Made by a program: the position numbers and the translations under genes. Below, piece after piece: positions 7,685 through 17,669 of a stretch of 40,178 nt of DNA. The DNA is taken from NCBI GenBank assembly GCA_019057975.1, contig JAHLWJ010000004.1:1-40178 (forward strand), in the 5' to 3' direction. Numbering within the stretch: position 1 is the first letter of the stretch; each line of letters begins with the position of its first letter. The notes beneath the pieces were generated by a model. The model was not told where the DNA came from, did no database searches, and worked only from the letters and a program-made list of their open reading frames with translations. Origin of the DNA: Promethearchaeota archaeon (lineage in GTDB: Archaea; Asgardarchaeota; Lokiarchaeia; Sigynarchaeales; SOKP01).

Positions 7685-9499
7685 TTAAGTCTTGTTTTCT
7701 ACAATTTCTTTCATTTTTTCTATATATTCTAACGATTGGTGGCGGAAATACGTATTGTAGAGTTCAGCGTACATTCCACCATTAGCCATTAACACATCAT
7801 GATTACCTTCTTCTATTATTTTCCCATGATCGAGTACAATTATTCTATCAACTTTTCTCACTGTCCAAAGTCGATGCGCAATAATGATAGATGTACGCCC
7901 TTCAATTGTTTTTTGTAGTGCATCTTGGATTCTTGTCTCAGTGAAAGGATCTACAGAAGCCGTCGCTTCATCTAGGATTAGAATTGAGGGATTTTCCAAT
8001 AAGACTCGAGCAAAAACTACTAATTGTCGCTGTCCCATTGAAAGAAGGCAACCTCGTTCACCCGTATAAGTCTTTAAGCCATTTGGCAGATCTTCAATCC
8101 AATCTGAGCCGCTGGAATTATCAAGAGCATTAAAAACAGCTTCTTCGGTAGCATTTTTACAACCGTATTTGATATTATTTTCGAGAGAATCAGCCCAAAG
8201 AAATGGAGTTTGCGGTATTATTCCAATCTGTTTTCGATATTCGTTTAGATCGTAACTCTTTATGCTTATTCCATCTACTAAAATATCTCCTTCTTGGAAT
8301 TCATAAAATCTAGCTATTAGTTTCGCAAGGCTTGATTTTCCTGCACCTGTATGACCTACAATGGCTACTGATTCTCCAGGTTTAATTTTTAAACTAAAAT
8401 TTTGGAAAACTTCCTTAGATGCTTCATATCTAAAATTGACATTCCTAAACTCAATTTCCCCATTAAGTTTTGGTGGTTTTATATCATCATTTTGAACAAT
8501 TAATGGTAATGCATCTATTAAAGCAAAAATTCGCTCTGAAGCAGCCATACCTGTCTGAAAAACTGGCCAAAATGAGGCAATAGACAACAATGGGAAAAAT
8601 AGAAACCCTAACCCCGATAAAAACAGGTTCAAATCTCCGATACTTAATGTACCATCTATTACCCTTAATCCCCCAAGAAATACTATTAAAGTTAATACCA
8701 ACCCTTGAATCATGCTTAAAGCAGGCCATACCACACTAAAAACAAAACCTCTTCGTAGATTAACTTTGTAAGAGATGTCATTTACTTCATTAAAAGTCTC
8801 ATATAATTTTTGTTCCTGTCGGAAGGTTTTTGCAATCTGAATTCCCGAGAAACTTTCTTTGACATATGTATTAACGGAAGCGAGTGCTCGTTGTCCTAAT
8901 AACGCTCTCCTTCTTGCAATTTTACGATAAGAGAGTGCTATAATAAAAAATAAAGGAAATGAAATCAATGTTGCGAAAAATAACATGATATTCATAAAAA
9001 CCATTATTACTAATAAAAAAATTACTATAACAAAAGAGGATACTAAATCAAGGGAGAGCTCAACAATTTGACCCACATCTCTAGAATCTGTATTAATTCG
9101 ACTCACTATCTTACCAATCGGATTTCTATCAAAAAAAGATAAATCATGATTTAAAACCGCTTCACCCGCATCCCTTCTTAAATCTAATACCACATCTCCA
9201 ATTATTGTAGAAATTTTACGACGTCTAAAATAATTAAAAACCCATCCTAATATATTCAACGTAAAAGTAAGTGTTATTACAAAAATAATATATACTACAT
9301 TTCTATTGGTTTCTATATTATTTAGAACTACAGTCGTCAAAATTGGAATGAGAGAACTAGAGAGAGAAGCAATGGTTAAAAGGACCGCTACAAATCCCAT
9401 GGGACGTTTATACGGGCTAAAATATTGCAAGATCCGTTTCATTAAGACTTTATCCTTATAAATTCTATCATATTCCTCTGCCTCTAGTCCAACCCACAT
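7685..9499 (-). CDS. ABC exporter half-transporter (TMD-NBD), partner with degenerate signature motif
   Basis: 604 aa. An N-terminal type IV exporter membrane domain (about residues 35-320, six hydrophobic spans) is followed by a nucleotide-binding domain. Walker A is GHTGAGKS (382-389) and Walker B is LILDEATASVD with the catalytic Glu at 511. The H-loop reads IIAHRL. The signature is LSMGQ (486-490) instead of LSGGQ. The upstream gene ends 3 nt before this ATG, and the two proteins complement each other: this one carries the weak signature, the other the weak Walker B. That is the pattern of heterodimeric exporters such as TM287/288. The substrate is unknown; drugs, lipids or peptides are all possible. 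Confidence 0.93.
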   Translation of the reverse strand: MWVGLEAEEYDRIYKDKVLMKRILQYFSPYKRPMGFVAVLLTIASLSSSLIPILTTVVLNNIETNRNVVYIIFVITLTFTLNILGWVFNYFRRRKISTIIGDVVLDLRRDAGEAVLNHDLSFFDRNPIGKIVSRINTDSRDVGQIVELSLDLVSSFVIVIFLLVIMVFMNIMLFFATLISFPLFFIIALSYRKIARRRALLGQRALASVNTYVKESFSGIQIAKTFRQEQKLYETFNEVNDISYKVNLRRGFVFSVVWPALSMIQGLVLTLIVFLGGLRVIDGTLSIGDLNLFLSGLGFLFFPLLSIASFWPVFQTGMAASERIFALIDALPLIVQNDDIKPPKLNGEIEFRNVNFRYEASKEVFQNFSLKIKPGESVAIVGHTGAGKSSLAKLIARFYEFQEGDILVDGISIKSYDLNEYRKQIGIIPQTPFLWADSLENNIKYGCKNATEEAVFNALDNSSGSDWIEDLPNGLKTYTGERGCLLSMGQRQLVVFARVLLENPSILILDEATASVDPFTETRIQDALQKTIEGRTSIIIAHRLWTVRKVDRIIVLDHGKIIEEGNHDVLMANGGMYAELYNTYFRHQSLEYIEKMKEIVENKT

Positions 9500-9502
9500 T
9501 TT

Positions 9503-11350
9503 TCAAGAAGCCTCATTTTGTTTTATTAATTGATCTACGTCTACATCAAACTTTTTGATGAAGATTTTTTGATATTCTTCTGATGTCAATAAAAGTTCAT
9601 CATGGGTTCCCATTGTTGCTATTTCTCCTCTTTTTAAGACGATTATTAGGTCTGCCCATCTTATTTGTGAAAGCCTATGAGTTATGAGAAGCGTTGTTCT
9701 ATCCTTGAGAATATTTCGAATAGCTCTTTGTATTTTATCTTCGGTATTAGAATCTATTGAGGAAGTTGAATCATCTAAAATAAGAATTCTTGGATCGGAG
9801 AGAAAGGCTCTAGCGATTGCTATTCTTTGTCTTTCCCCACCACTCAATTGAACGCCCCTCTCTCCAACTTCTGAATCATACTGGTTAGGTAATTGGCAAA
9901 TAAAATCGTGAGCTTGGGCTTCTTTAGCTACTTGAATAACTTCTTCCTTAGAAGATGTTCTACCAAATGAAATATTGTTAAAAATTGAATCTGAAAACAG
10001 GAAAACATCTTGTTCTATATATGATATTTGGCTCCTCAATGATTTTAAAGCATAATCTCGGATATCAATATTATCAATTAATATTTTGCCTTTATCAACA
10101 TTATATAAACGAGATATCAATTTGGTTAGTGTTGTTTTTCCTGAACCAGTTGTACCTACAATAGCTACTGTCTGTCCTGGTTTCACCTCTAAATTGATAT
10201 TTTTTAATACTGGTTTTTCACTTCCAGGGTAAGCAAATGATATGTTCTCGAATTTGATTCTTCCTTCTAATGATTTCGAAATTCCTTCAACATTTTCATC
10301 AATTTCAGTCTCTCGATTCATTAAATTAATTAATCTTTGACCACTGGTAATTGCTACCCGAACCATTGCAAAAACAAATAGAGAAATTTGAGTAGGAAAA
10401 CGTAATTGCCTTAATAACGCTAAATAACCAATAATAGAACCGATTGGGAACAATAGATTCCCAAGTATTAAATTTAGACTAATTGCATGAGTTAGGCCAA
10501 ATGTAATAGTTAGGGCTAATATTAAGAAAGGAATATATCTTGCCTGGACTTTCCCTTGATCAATAAAAGCATCTCGATATCCCCTCGCGTTTAAAATGTA
10601 CTTTTCTAATTCACCATCTTCTTGAACTGTAGCCTTAACAACTTCTATCCCCGTTAGTGTTTCGTTTAAAGTTGTATTCATCCCTCCGAAAAATCCCCTT
10701 AGTCTCCATGAAATTGGAGCTATTTTTTTAACATAAGATCTCAACGAAATTAAAAATAATATAGCAAACACCAGTGGAGCTATTATTAGTTGAAGCGGAA
10801 AAAAGAGTATTATATAAATTAAAGGGATTACCAAAGCAGTGAATGATTCGAATATTAAGGAGATTCCTGGACTAATAAGGAAATTAAGCATGCGAACATC
10901 GTTAGTTGCTAGGGCCATCAATTCGCCAATTTGAATTTGCTCATGAAAAGATTGGCTCTTTCCTAAAAGGTTAGAATAGAATTCCCTCCTACAGTCTCTT
11001 TCCATCCTATGAGCTATAATTTCTCTTAGTGCAAAGCTTACCATTCTCAAAATTGGTGAAAAAATGCTCAATATTAAGATAATAATCGTGTAATATACCA
11101 ATGAAGAGGTCTTGCCAAAATATAAATCGTTTATGAGATTACCGATAAGAACAGAAGTAATAGAAGTTAAGTTGGAAGTTAAAATTGTCGTAAATAACAC
11201 AATTACAACATAGAACTTATTAGACTTAAAAAGAATATGCGAAAAAATCCAATTTCGTGAACCTTTATGGCGAGCCTTTTCAAAAGGATCTTTTCCTGGT
11301 GAAAACTCAACAATACGTTTTTGAATGGTATTGTTTTTACTATTTTTCAT
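9503..11350 (-). CDS. ABC exporter half-transporter (TMD-NBD), partner with Asp in place of catalytic Glu
   Basis: 615 aa with a cytosolic N-terminal stretch of about 45 residues, six membrane spans (about 45-330) and an NBD. Walker A reads GTTGSGKT, the signature is a full LSGGE, and the H-loop is LITHRL. Walker B reads LILDDSTSS, so Asp527 replaces the catalytic Glu. In heterodimeric exporters this makes one ATP site slow or non-hydrolytic; here that site would pair this Walker A/B with the LSMGQ signature of the downstream partner. It is first of the two-gene unit and lies about 130 nt after the small RAM-domain gene on the same strand. Confidence 0.93.
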   Translation of the reverse strand: MKNSKNNTIQKRIVEFSPGKDPFEKARHKGSRNWIFSHILFKSNKFYVVIVLFTTILTSNLTSITSVLIGNLINDLYFGKTSSLVYYTIIILILSIFSPILRMVSFALREIIAHRMERDCRREFYSNLLGKSQSFHEQIQIGELMALATNDVRMLNFLISPGISLIFESFTALVIPLIYIILFFPLQLIIAPLVFAILFLISLRSYVKKIAPISWRLRGFFGGMNTTLNETLTGIEVVKATVQEDGELEKYILNARGYRDAFIDQGKVQARYIPFLILALTITFGLTHAISLNLILGNLLFPIGSIIGYLALLRQLRFPTQISLFVFAMVRVAITSGQRLINLMNRETEIDENVEGISKSLEGRIKFENISFAYPGSEKPVLKNINLEVKPGQTVAIVGTTGSGKTTLTKLISRLYNVDKGKILIDNIDIRDYALKSLRSQISYIEQDVFLFSDSIFNNISFGRTSSKEEVIQVAKEAQAHDFICQLPNQYDSEVGERGVQLSGGERQRIAIARAFLSDPRILILDDSTSSIDSNTEDKIQRAIRNILKDRTTLLITHRLSQIRWADLIIVLKRGEIATMGTHDELLLTSEEYQKIFIKKFDVDVDQLIKQNEAS

Positions 11351-11478
11351 CGATAACTATTGCCTTATTTAATAGAAAAAAAATCTCTCAAATTATTTTA
11401 ATTGAAATATTTGATGATTAATAGAGTTTTACGTTATGAATTAAGAAATTAAAGTATAATAAATAAGAATAAATCCAA

Positions 11479-11733
11479 TTAAGGAGGATAATTCCTCTTA
11501 GTACTTATAAGAGTCGTAGTTGCTTCAATCCACTGATTTAAATCATTATCATTTCTACAGATTGTAACAATTTTATCTAGATCTTCTAATTTATTAAATT
11601 TACATTCAACCATTAAGTCCCAACCCCCGTAGATAGGTGTCGCATAATTTATTTCCCAATCTTCATTTGAGTTGTTAGATTTTAGGCCTTTTAGTTTTTC
11701 TGTGACTTTCCATTGAGTTCCGATGATTTTCAA
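11479..11733 (-). CDS. Stand-alone Lrp/AsnC-type ligand-binding (RAM) domain protein
   Basis: 84 aa, with no DNA-binding part. The fold pattern matches the C-terminal RAM domain of Lrp regulators: beta-strand, YGGWDLMVECKF, helix (LEDLDKIVTICRN), then a final strand with WIEATTTLIST. Stand-alone RAM proteins of about 75-90 aa are known in archaea; they bind amino acids and can mix with full-length Lrp oligomers. It lies 91 nt downstream of carB in the same direction, so it may be read with carAB. It could modulate the Lrp protein encoded at 4656-5168, which is inference. Confidence 0.7.
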   Translation of the reverse strand: MKIIGTQWKVTEKLKGLKSNNSNEDWEINYATPIYGGWDLMVECKFNKLEDLDKIVTICRNDNDLNQWIEATTTLISTKRNYPP

Positions 11734-11824
11734 TCGAATTAAAATATAACCACGATAATAAATTAATTTAACACCTATATATTATGATAATTTTTTTTTA
11801 TTTTTATTGTTATTAAAGAATCTT

Positions 11825-14800
11825 TTACCAATATACTTCTTTTAAAGTCTTATGATATTCATTTAAAGATTTTATTTCTACTTTCTTTTTTCTAACATTT
11901 TCTATCGCATCTACTACAGCTTTAGCAAGTTGTAGATTAATTATCACGGGAATATTATAATCTACAGCCATTCTTCTTATTTTATATTCATCTTCAATGA
12001 TCGTTCTAAATTCTTCTTCCACTGTTGTTGGCATTGGGATATTGATTACCATATCTATATGCCCTTCCTGCAAGCACGCTATTATGTTGGGTTCTTTTCC
12101 AAATTCATGAACTTTATATAATTTTACCGTTTCGATTCCACTATTATTTAGGGCAATAGCAGTATCTTCTGTGGCAAAAATGCTAAAACCTAGACTTTTC
12201 AATTTTTTGGCAAGTGGAATCACTTGTTTCTTCAATTCCTCTCCTCCTACAGAAACTAAAACATTCCCTCCTTCAACTGGAATATACATTTCTGTAGCTT
12301 CTAAAGCTTTTATTAGAGCATCCTGAAAATCCTCTCCAATAATTCCGATTTCACCCGTTGACGCCATTTCAACACCAAGTCTGAAATCTGCCTTATCTAA
12401 CCTCATAAAGGAAAACATAGGGGCTTTAATCCCAACATAGTTTCCATAAGGAAGGTTAAGGAGTCTTTCAGGGATCTTGTTACCCATTATTACCTCTGCT
12501 GCTAATCTCATTAGGTTTATTCCTCGAGTCTTTGAGACATAAGGCATAGATCTTGAACTACGTAAATTGCACTCAATTACATAAACATCTCCATTTTTAA
12601 TCATATATTGAACATTAAAAGGTCCATGGATTTTTAATGCAAGAGCAATTTTATTGGTATAATTCTCAATTTCCTTAATTACCTTATCTGAAATAGTGTA
12701 AAAACCAATGGACATAGTAGCATCTCCTGAGTGGATTCCAGCATTTTCTATGTGTTCAACAATAGCGCCTATCAATACATTATCACCATCAGATACACCA
12801 TCACATTCAATTTCTCTAGCATCTGTAAAAAACTTAGTTATTACTATAGGATATTCACTCGAAACTGATGCTGCGAGATCAAGAGTATCTATGAGCGTTT
12901 TTTCATCATAGGATACTCTCATTGCGGCACCACTTAATACATATGAAGGTCTAACTAATACAGGATAACCAACTTTTCTTGCAAAATTTAAAGCCTCTTC
13001 TCTATTAATTAAAGTATTCCATTCAGGTTGTTTTATATTTAGTTGATCCAATAATGCACTAAATTTACTTCTATCTTCTGCCATATCTATTCTTGTTCCA
13101 TGAGTTCCAAGTATTGTAAGATTAGTTTTTCTGAAAAATTCTGAGTATTTTGCAATTTTTGTTGCTAAATTATTTGCTATCTGTCCTCCTGCTGAAACAA
13201 CTATCCCTTCTGCTTTTTCGAGTTCACATATGTCAAGCACTCTTTCACCAGAAATTTCTTCGAAATAGAGCTTGTCACTTACGTCATAGTCAGTCGAAAC
13301 TGTTTCTGGATTGTAGTTAATCATTATAGCTTGATCTATTCCCAGTTTCTTAATCCCCCATAAACAATTAACAGATCCCCAATCGAACTCAACAGAAGCC
13401 CCTATTCGGTATGTACCAGAGCCTAGCACAATTACTTTTCTTAGATTTAGATTATTCTCTTGCTCAAAATCAATATCATGTTCAGAAGCACTATAGGTGA
13501 GATAAAGATAGTTAGTTACTGCGGGCCATTCAGCGGCTAAAGTATCAATTCTTTTTACATATGGATGAATTCCTAATTTTTTTCTCATTTGTCTTATAAA
13601 AATTGTATCGACGCCCATAATTTTACCAATCTGTCCATCAGAGAATCCAAATCTTTTTGCTCTTTCTAACCAATAACTTTTTTCAAGATCTTTAGATTCT
13701 AATAAATCAAGATGCTCAAGGTTACCTTCGATATCAATAATATTTTTTAGCTTATGTAAAAACCATTTATCAATTCTTGAAAGACGATATATTTCGTCTA
13801 AAGAAATTCCCCTTTTTATTGCCTCAGCAATTCTGAACACTCTTAAATCAGTTGGATTTCTTAATGCATATTTTAATTCATTGATGTCATCGATAGGTTC
13901 TAAATCATTAGCTACAAATCCTTTCATACCGATGTCTAGCATCCTAATGGCTTTCTGAAGAACTTCTTCAAAAGTTCTGCCAATTGCCATTACTTCTCCA
14001 ACAGATTTCATTTGACTCCCTAAACGACGGTCCACTTTTTGAAATTTTGTGAGATCCCATCTAGGAATCTTAAGTACTAAATAATCTAATGCTGGTTCGA
14101 AACAAGCTGTTGTAATTCCAGTAATTTTGTTTTTTAATTCCGGTAATGTGTATCCTACTGCTAGTTTTGCCGCTATATATGCTAATGGGTATCCCGTGGC
14201 TTTAGAGGCAAGTGCTGATGATCTTGAAAGCCGAGCATTTACTTCTATTGCGCGGAACTCTTTTGAAAATGGATCTAATCCATATTGTATGTTACATTCC
14301 CCGATAATACCAAGGTTTCGTATAACCCGAATGGAAGCAGATCTAAGCATTTGATATTCCTCATTTGTAAGAGTTTGGCTAGGACTTACAACAAACGATT
14401 CTCCTGTGTGAATGCCAACGGGATCAAGGTTTTCCATGTTACAGTTAATAAAACAGTTATCTTCAGAATCTCGTACAACTTCATATTCAATTTCTTTCCA
14501 ACCCCATATACTCTCTTCAATTAGAATCTGATTTATTCTTGATTGAGCTAAACCTTTCTTTGCCATTCTTTCGAAATCTTTCATATTATTAACGATACCT
14601 GATCCTCTTCCACCTAAAGTATATGCTACTCGTATCATACATGGAAATCCAATCTCCTTAACAGCTTTTAGCGCCTCAGAATAAGAATTTACAGCATAAC
14701 TTTTACACACCTTAACATTAGATTCTTCCATTGCTTTAATAAACAAATCACGATCTTCTGTTGCCTCGATAGCTTCTATTGGCGTTCCTAGCACTCTTAA

Positions 14801-15136
14801 ATTGTATTTTTCTAAAATACCGGCTTCTTTTAGTTCAACACCTACATTCAAAGCAGTTTGTCCTCCAAAAGATAATAAAATACCATCAGGTTTCTCTTTT
14901 TTAATCACTTCCTCTACATACTTAACATTAATAGGTAACAAGTAAACTTTAGTCGAGATATTAGGATCAGTCTGCACCGAGGCAATATTAGGGTTAATTA
15001 AAATCGTTTCAATCCCTTCTTCTTTTAAAGCTTTAAGTACTTGAGTTCCGGTATAGTCAAATTCTCCAGCTTGACCTATCTTTATTCCTCCAGAACCCAA
15101 TATAAATGCTTTTTTTATACTCTTATCTAGTGGCAT
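11825..15136 (-). CDS. carB: Carbamoyl-phosphate synthase large subunit
   Basis: 1103 aa, full length. It shows the internal duplication of the family: two ATP-grasp halves, each starting with a Rossmann-like segment (AFILGSGGIKIGQ near residue 10; VIVLGSGTYRIGA near 570). An oligomerisation region lies between the halves and a C-terminal MGS-like allosteric domain covers about residues 945-1103. The first half holds the glycine-rich ATP loop LGGRGSG. It makes carbamoyl phosphate from bicarbonate, two ATP and ammonia channelled from CarA, feeding pyrimidine and arginine synthesis. It starts 2 nt after the carA stop, so translation is tightly coupled. Confidence 0.97.
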   Translation of the reverse strand: MPLDKSIKKAFILGSGGIKIGQAGEFDYTGTQVLKALKEEGIETILINPNIASVQTDPNISTKVYLLPINVKYVEEVIKKEKPDGILLSFGGQTALNVGVELKEAGILEKYNLRVLGTPIEAIEATEDRDLFIKAMEESNVKVCKSYAVNSYSEALKAVKEIGFPCMIRVAYTLGGRGSGIVNNMKDFERMAKKGLAQSRINQILIEESIWGWKEIEYEVVRDSEDNCFINCNMENLDPVGIHTGESFVVSPSQTLTNEEYQMLRSASIRVIRNLGIIGECNIQYGLDPFSKEFRAIEVNARLSRSSALASKATGYPLAYIAAKLAVGYTLPELKNKITGITTACFEPALDYLVLKIPRWDLTKFQKVDRRLGSQMKSVGEVMAIGRTFEEVLQKAIRMLDIGMKGFVANDLEPIDDINELKYALRNPTDLRVFRIAEAIKRGISLDEIYRLSRIDKWFLHKLKNIIDIEGNLEHLDLLESKDLEKSYWLERAKRFGFSDGQIGKIMGVDTIFIRQMRKKLGIHPYVKRIDTLAAEWPAVTNYLYLTYSASEHDIDFEQENNLNLRKVIVLGSGTYRIGASVEFDWGSVNCLWGIKKLGIDQAIMINYNPETVSTDYDVSDKLYFEEISGERVLDICELEKAEGIVVSAGGQIANNLATKIAKYSEFFRKTNLTILGTHGTRIDMAEDRSKFSALLDQLNIKQPEWNTLINREEALNFARKVGYPVLVRPSYVLSGAAMRVSYDEKTLIDTLDLAASVSSEYPIVITKFFTDAREIECDGVSDGDNVLIGAIVEHIENAGIHSGDATMSIGFYTISDKVIKEIENYTNKIALALKIHGPFNVQYMIKNGDVYVIECNLRSSRSMPYVSKTRGINLMRLAAEVIMGNKIPERLLNLPYGNYVGIKAPMFSFMRLDKADFRLGVEMASTGEIGIIGEDFQDALIKALEATEMYIPVEGGNVLVSVGGEELKKQVIPLAKKLKSLGFSIFATEDTAIALNNSGIETVKLYKVHEFGKEPNIIACLQEGHIDMVINIPMPTTVEEEFRTIIEDEYKIRRMAVDYNIPVIINLQLAKAVVDAIENVRKKKVEIKSLNEYHKTLKEVYW

Positions 15137-15138
15137 TT

Positions 15139-16275
15139 TTATTTCAACTCCATTACTTCCATAAATTTATCAAATAAATACAAGGAGTCTAGAGGACCCG
15201 GACAAGCTTCGGGATGGAATTGTACAGCAAAAACAGGTTTACTTTCATGAATTAATCCTTCATTAGATTGATCATCAATATTTCTTAAAAATTCCTTAAA
15301 ACCGCCAACCTCAAAATCTTTCACACAAAAACCATGATTTTGAGAGGTAATATAACAGTGATTAGTTTCAGTATTTATGACTGTTTTATTCCCCCCTCTA
15401 TGTCCGTATTTTAACTTGTAAGAAGTTCCTCCAGCTGCTAACCCAATAATTTGATTTCCTAAGCAAATTCCGAATGTTGGAGTATTGTTCTTAATCAAAT
15501 TTCTACAAACCTCAATAGCCCCTTTATACATTGCAGGATCTCCAGGACCATTTGAAATAAAGACTCCATTTGGGTTGTATTCTATAATTTGTTCATAGGT
15601 GTAGTTAAATGGCACAACTATAATTTCTAATCTTCTTTTTGCAAAATTCCGTAATATATTTAATTTAACTCCCATATCTAAGATAACGACTTTTCCAATC
15701 GGGTTAGGTTGTCTATAAATTTTTACTTCTTTTGTTGAGACTTCACTAGCTAACTGTCTTAGGTTGGGATCTTCTGCTTTTTTAACTTCTTCTTTTAATT
15801 GATCAATATTAGGTTCTTCTCCTGAGTTAAATACAGAGAGTAATCCTACTTGAACACCCTCTTCTCTTAAAATTTTTGTTATCGCCCTGGTATCTACCCA
15901 TTCAATCCCAGGTATATCTTCCTCGCGAAGGAATTCATCTAAAGTTTTAACACTCTCGTAATGACTAGGTTGTTTACAACACTCATTCACAATAAAACCA
16001 GTAACTTTAATGGAATTTGATTCAAAGTGTTTAAAAATGCCGTAATTGTCCTTTTCCCAGGGAGGAACGCCATAATTTCCTACGAGAGGGTGAGTCATTG
16101 TTACAATTTGGCCTTGATAAGATGGATCTGATAAAGTTTCGTTATAACCTGCTCCTGTCATTGTATTAAAAACAAGTTCTCCAGTAACTTGTTTTGTTGC
16201 TCCGAAACCTATGCCTTTAAAATAACGACCATCTTGAAACATTAAAATTGCTGGTCTTTCCTTCTTATACAACAT
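15139..16275 (-). CDS. carA: Carbamoyl-phosphate synthase small (glutaminase) subunit
   Basis: 378 aa. The N-terminal CarA-specific domain (about residues 1-150, with VFNTMTGAGYNETLSDPSY) is followed by a class I glutamine amidotransferase. The triad is visible: Cys271 in GICLGNQ, His354 and Glu356 in FHPEACPGP. Asn replaces the His of the more common CLGHQ, a change seen in other archaeal sequences and not a catalytic residue. It hydrolyses glutamine and passes ammonia to CarB. It is the first gene of the carAB unit; the 144-nt spacer upstream is AT-rich with no clear SD. Confidence 0.96.
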   Translation of the reverse strand: MLYKKERPAILMFQDGRYFKGIGFGATKQVTGELVFNTMTGAGYNETLSDPSYQGQIVTMTHPLVGNYGVPPWEKDNYGIFKHFESNSIKVTGFIVNECCKQPSHYESVKTLDEFLREEDIPGIEWVDTRAITKILREEGVQVGLLSVFNSGEEPNIDQLKEEVKKAEDPNLRQLASEVSTKEVKIYRQPNPIGKVVILDMGVKLNILRNFAKRRLEIIVVPFNYTYEQIIEYNPNGVFISNGPGDPAMYKGAIEVCRNLIKNNTPTFGICLGNQIIGLAAGGTSYKLKYGHRGGNKTVINTETNHCYITSQNHGFCVKDFEVGGFKEFLRNIDDQSNEGLIHESKPVFAVQFHPEACPGPLDSLYLFDKFMEVMELK

Positions 16276-16419
16276 TTACAAAATTGTTATAAGCTTCTCA
16301 TCCATTCTTAAAACATAAATAAATTATTATGTATTATAAGATTGTTTATTAACGAGTTAAATATACTCTAACATTAAAGTTAATTTTTAATTAGCGATGC
16401 TAAATTAGTATAAAATATA

Positions 16420-17493
16420 TTAAAAACTTCTTTTCGTTGAATTGAATTCCTCAATATTTGAAGTAAGAAAAAATTGTTTTTGAGTTTTTCTTATGGATTC
16501 TAAGATTGGCTTAAAATTAATAGTATCAAAACTGTTCCACCATGAATAGTCCCCCATGTTGATTTTCTCTAAATCTTTTGAGTTTTGTGTAATTATAACT
16601 CCATTGTCTAAAAGAAAAGAAGGATCTATAATGTCCTTATCACCTTCTTCAAGTTTTTTCATATTTTGAAGCATGCATTCAAGTAAATCATCATAAAATA
16701 GAAGTGGGATATATTTTATTATCGTATTATCTAAACTATTCAATAAGCTAGCTCGATCATTTTTTTCTGTTATAAAGCCTATGTTTGAGAGATCGAAAAT
16801 TTCAATATCTATTAACTCAGGGTGATATTCAGTTTCTTTTGATTTTTTTAATTTTCTATAATATGTGGCTTCTTTTACCTTATACATTTTCATGTTTTCT
16901 TGCTTTCCTTCTATGTCAACGAGAATTAAATTTTGTTCAAATCGTTTCCTACTTATATCTGAAATTAATTGACAATAATCTATTGCAGCTTCTATGAGAT
17001 CACCTTCAAGTATTTTTGCTTTAACAATAGTATGTAAATAAGCTCTCAAAAAAGCAGAGAAATCTTCTTCTAAAGTGGGTAGATTTCCATGAAGATACTT
17101 TGTAAACCCCCACCATCTTGATACTCGTTCTTGGGAAAGAGATAAAAAGAATTTCTCACGAGAACGAACCTCAGTATAATATAATAATTTTTCAAATCCA
17201 TATTTAAGAAATTGAAGAGGAACAATTATAGCTGTAAGATCTTCGGTTACTGGAAATGAAATCGGTTCTCTAGGTCGTATTAAAACTGATCTATCACCAT
17301 TGAATACTCGATCAACTCTCATTGGTTGAGGCATAATTGGATTGGTTCCTATAGAACTGATTAGGTTCCCCAAATTTGGTTTATTTATGTTGGAATAATC
17401 CGGAGGGAAAATATCAATAAAAAAGAAAAAGGGAGCTGCGTCAAACTTATAGGTTTTGAATTTGTTAATAGGTTTTATACTGATCACCAGCAC
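16420..17493 (-). CDS. Protein of unknown function (357 aa)
   Basis: Starts at GTG 17493. No family is recognised. The N-terminus (residues 1-60) is hydrophobic and aromatic (DAAPFFFFIDIFPPDY) but too polar overall for a clear signal peptide. A middle helical part (about 110-185) carries WWGFTKYLHG and many acidic residues, and the C-terminal half is Lys/Asp/Asn-rich with long amphipathic helices. No cysteine clusters or nucleotide-binding loops are seen. It sits alone between carA, 144 nt downstream on the same strand, and the divergent Fe-S gene. Length, codon use and lack of internal stops support a real gene. It may be lineage-specific. Confidence 0.65.
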   Translation of the reverse strand: MLVISIKPINKFKTYKFDAAPFFFFIDIFPPDYSNINKPNLGNLISSIGTNPIMPQPMRVDRVFNGDRSVLIRPREPISFPVTEDLTAIIVPLQFLKYGFEKLLYYTEVRSREKFFLSLSQERVSRWWGFTKYLHGNLPTLEEDFSAFLRAYLHTIVKAKILEGDLIEAAIDYCQLISDISRKRFEQNLILVDIEGKQENMKMYKVKEATYYRKLKKSKETEYHPELIDIEIFDLSNIGFITEKNDRASLLNSLDNTIIKYIPLLFYDDLLECMLQNMKKLEEGDKDIIDPSFLLDNGVIITQNSKDLEKINMGDYSWWNSFDTINFKPILESIRKTQKQFFLTSNIEEFNSTKRSF

Positions 17494-17660
17494 ATAAAAA
17501 GTCTAGATATACGAGATATTTAGTGAAAAACTTAATATTATCTTAAGTTTGTGATTTTATCTCACGAATGTCAAGAAAGGTTTACATTTCAAAAAATAAT
17601 GAAAAAGTATTTTTAAAAAAAAATGAATTAATATTAAATGACCTTTAACGATGATAATTT

Positions 17661-17666
17661 GGTGAT
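17661..17666 (+). promoter_or_regulatory. Shine-Dalgarno GGTGAT pointing to an ATT start
   Basis: GGTGAT matches the anti-SD fully and is followed by AAA and then ATT at 17670. The gene at 40094 has the same arrangement, GGTGAT, three bases, then ATG. This supports ATT 17670 as the initiation codon of the Fe-S protein. Confidence 0.5.
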
Positions 17667-17669
17667 AAA

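Noticed and set aside
12708..14524. Open frames on the plus strand inside carB
   Set aside because: They are antisense to well-conserved carB motifs and have no recognisable protein features or ribosome sites.
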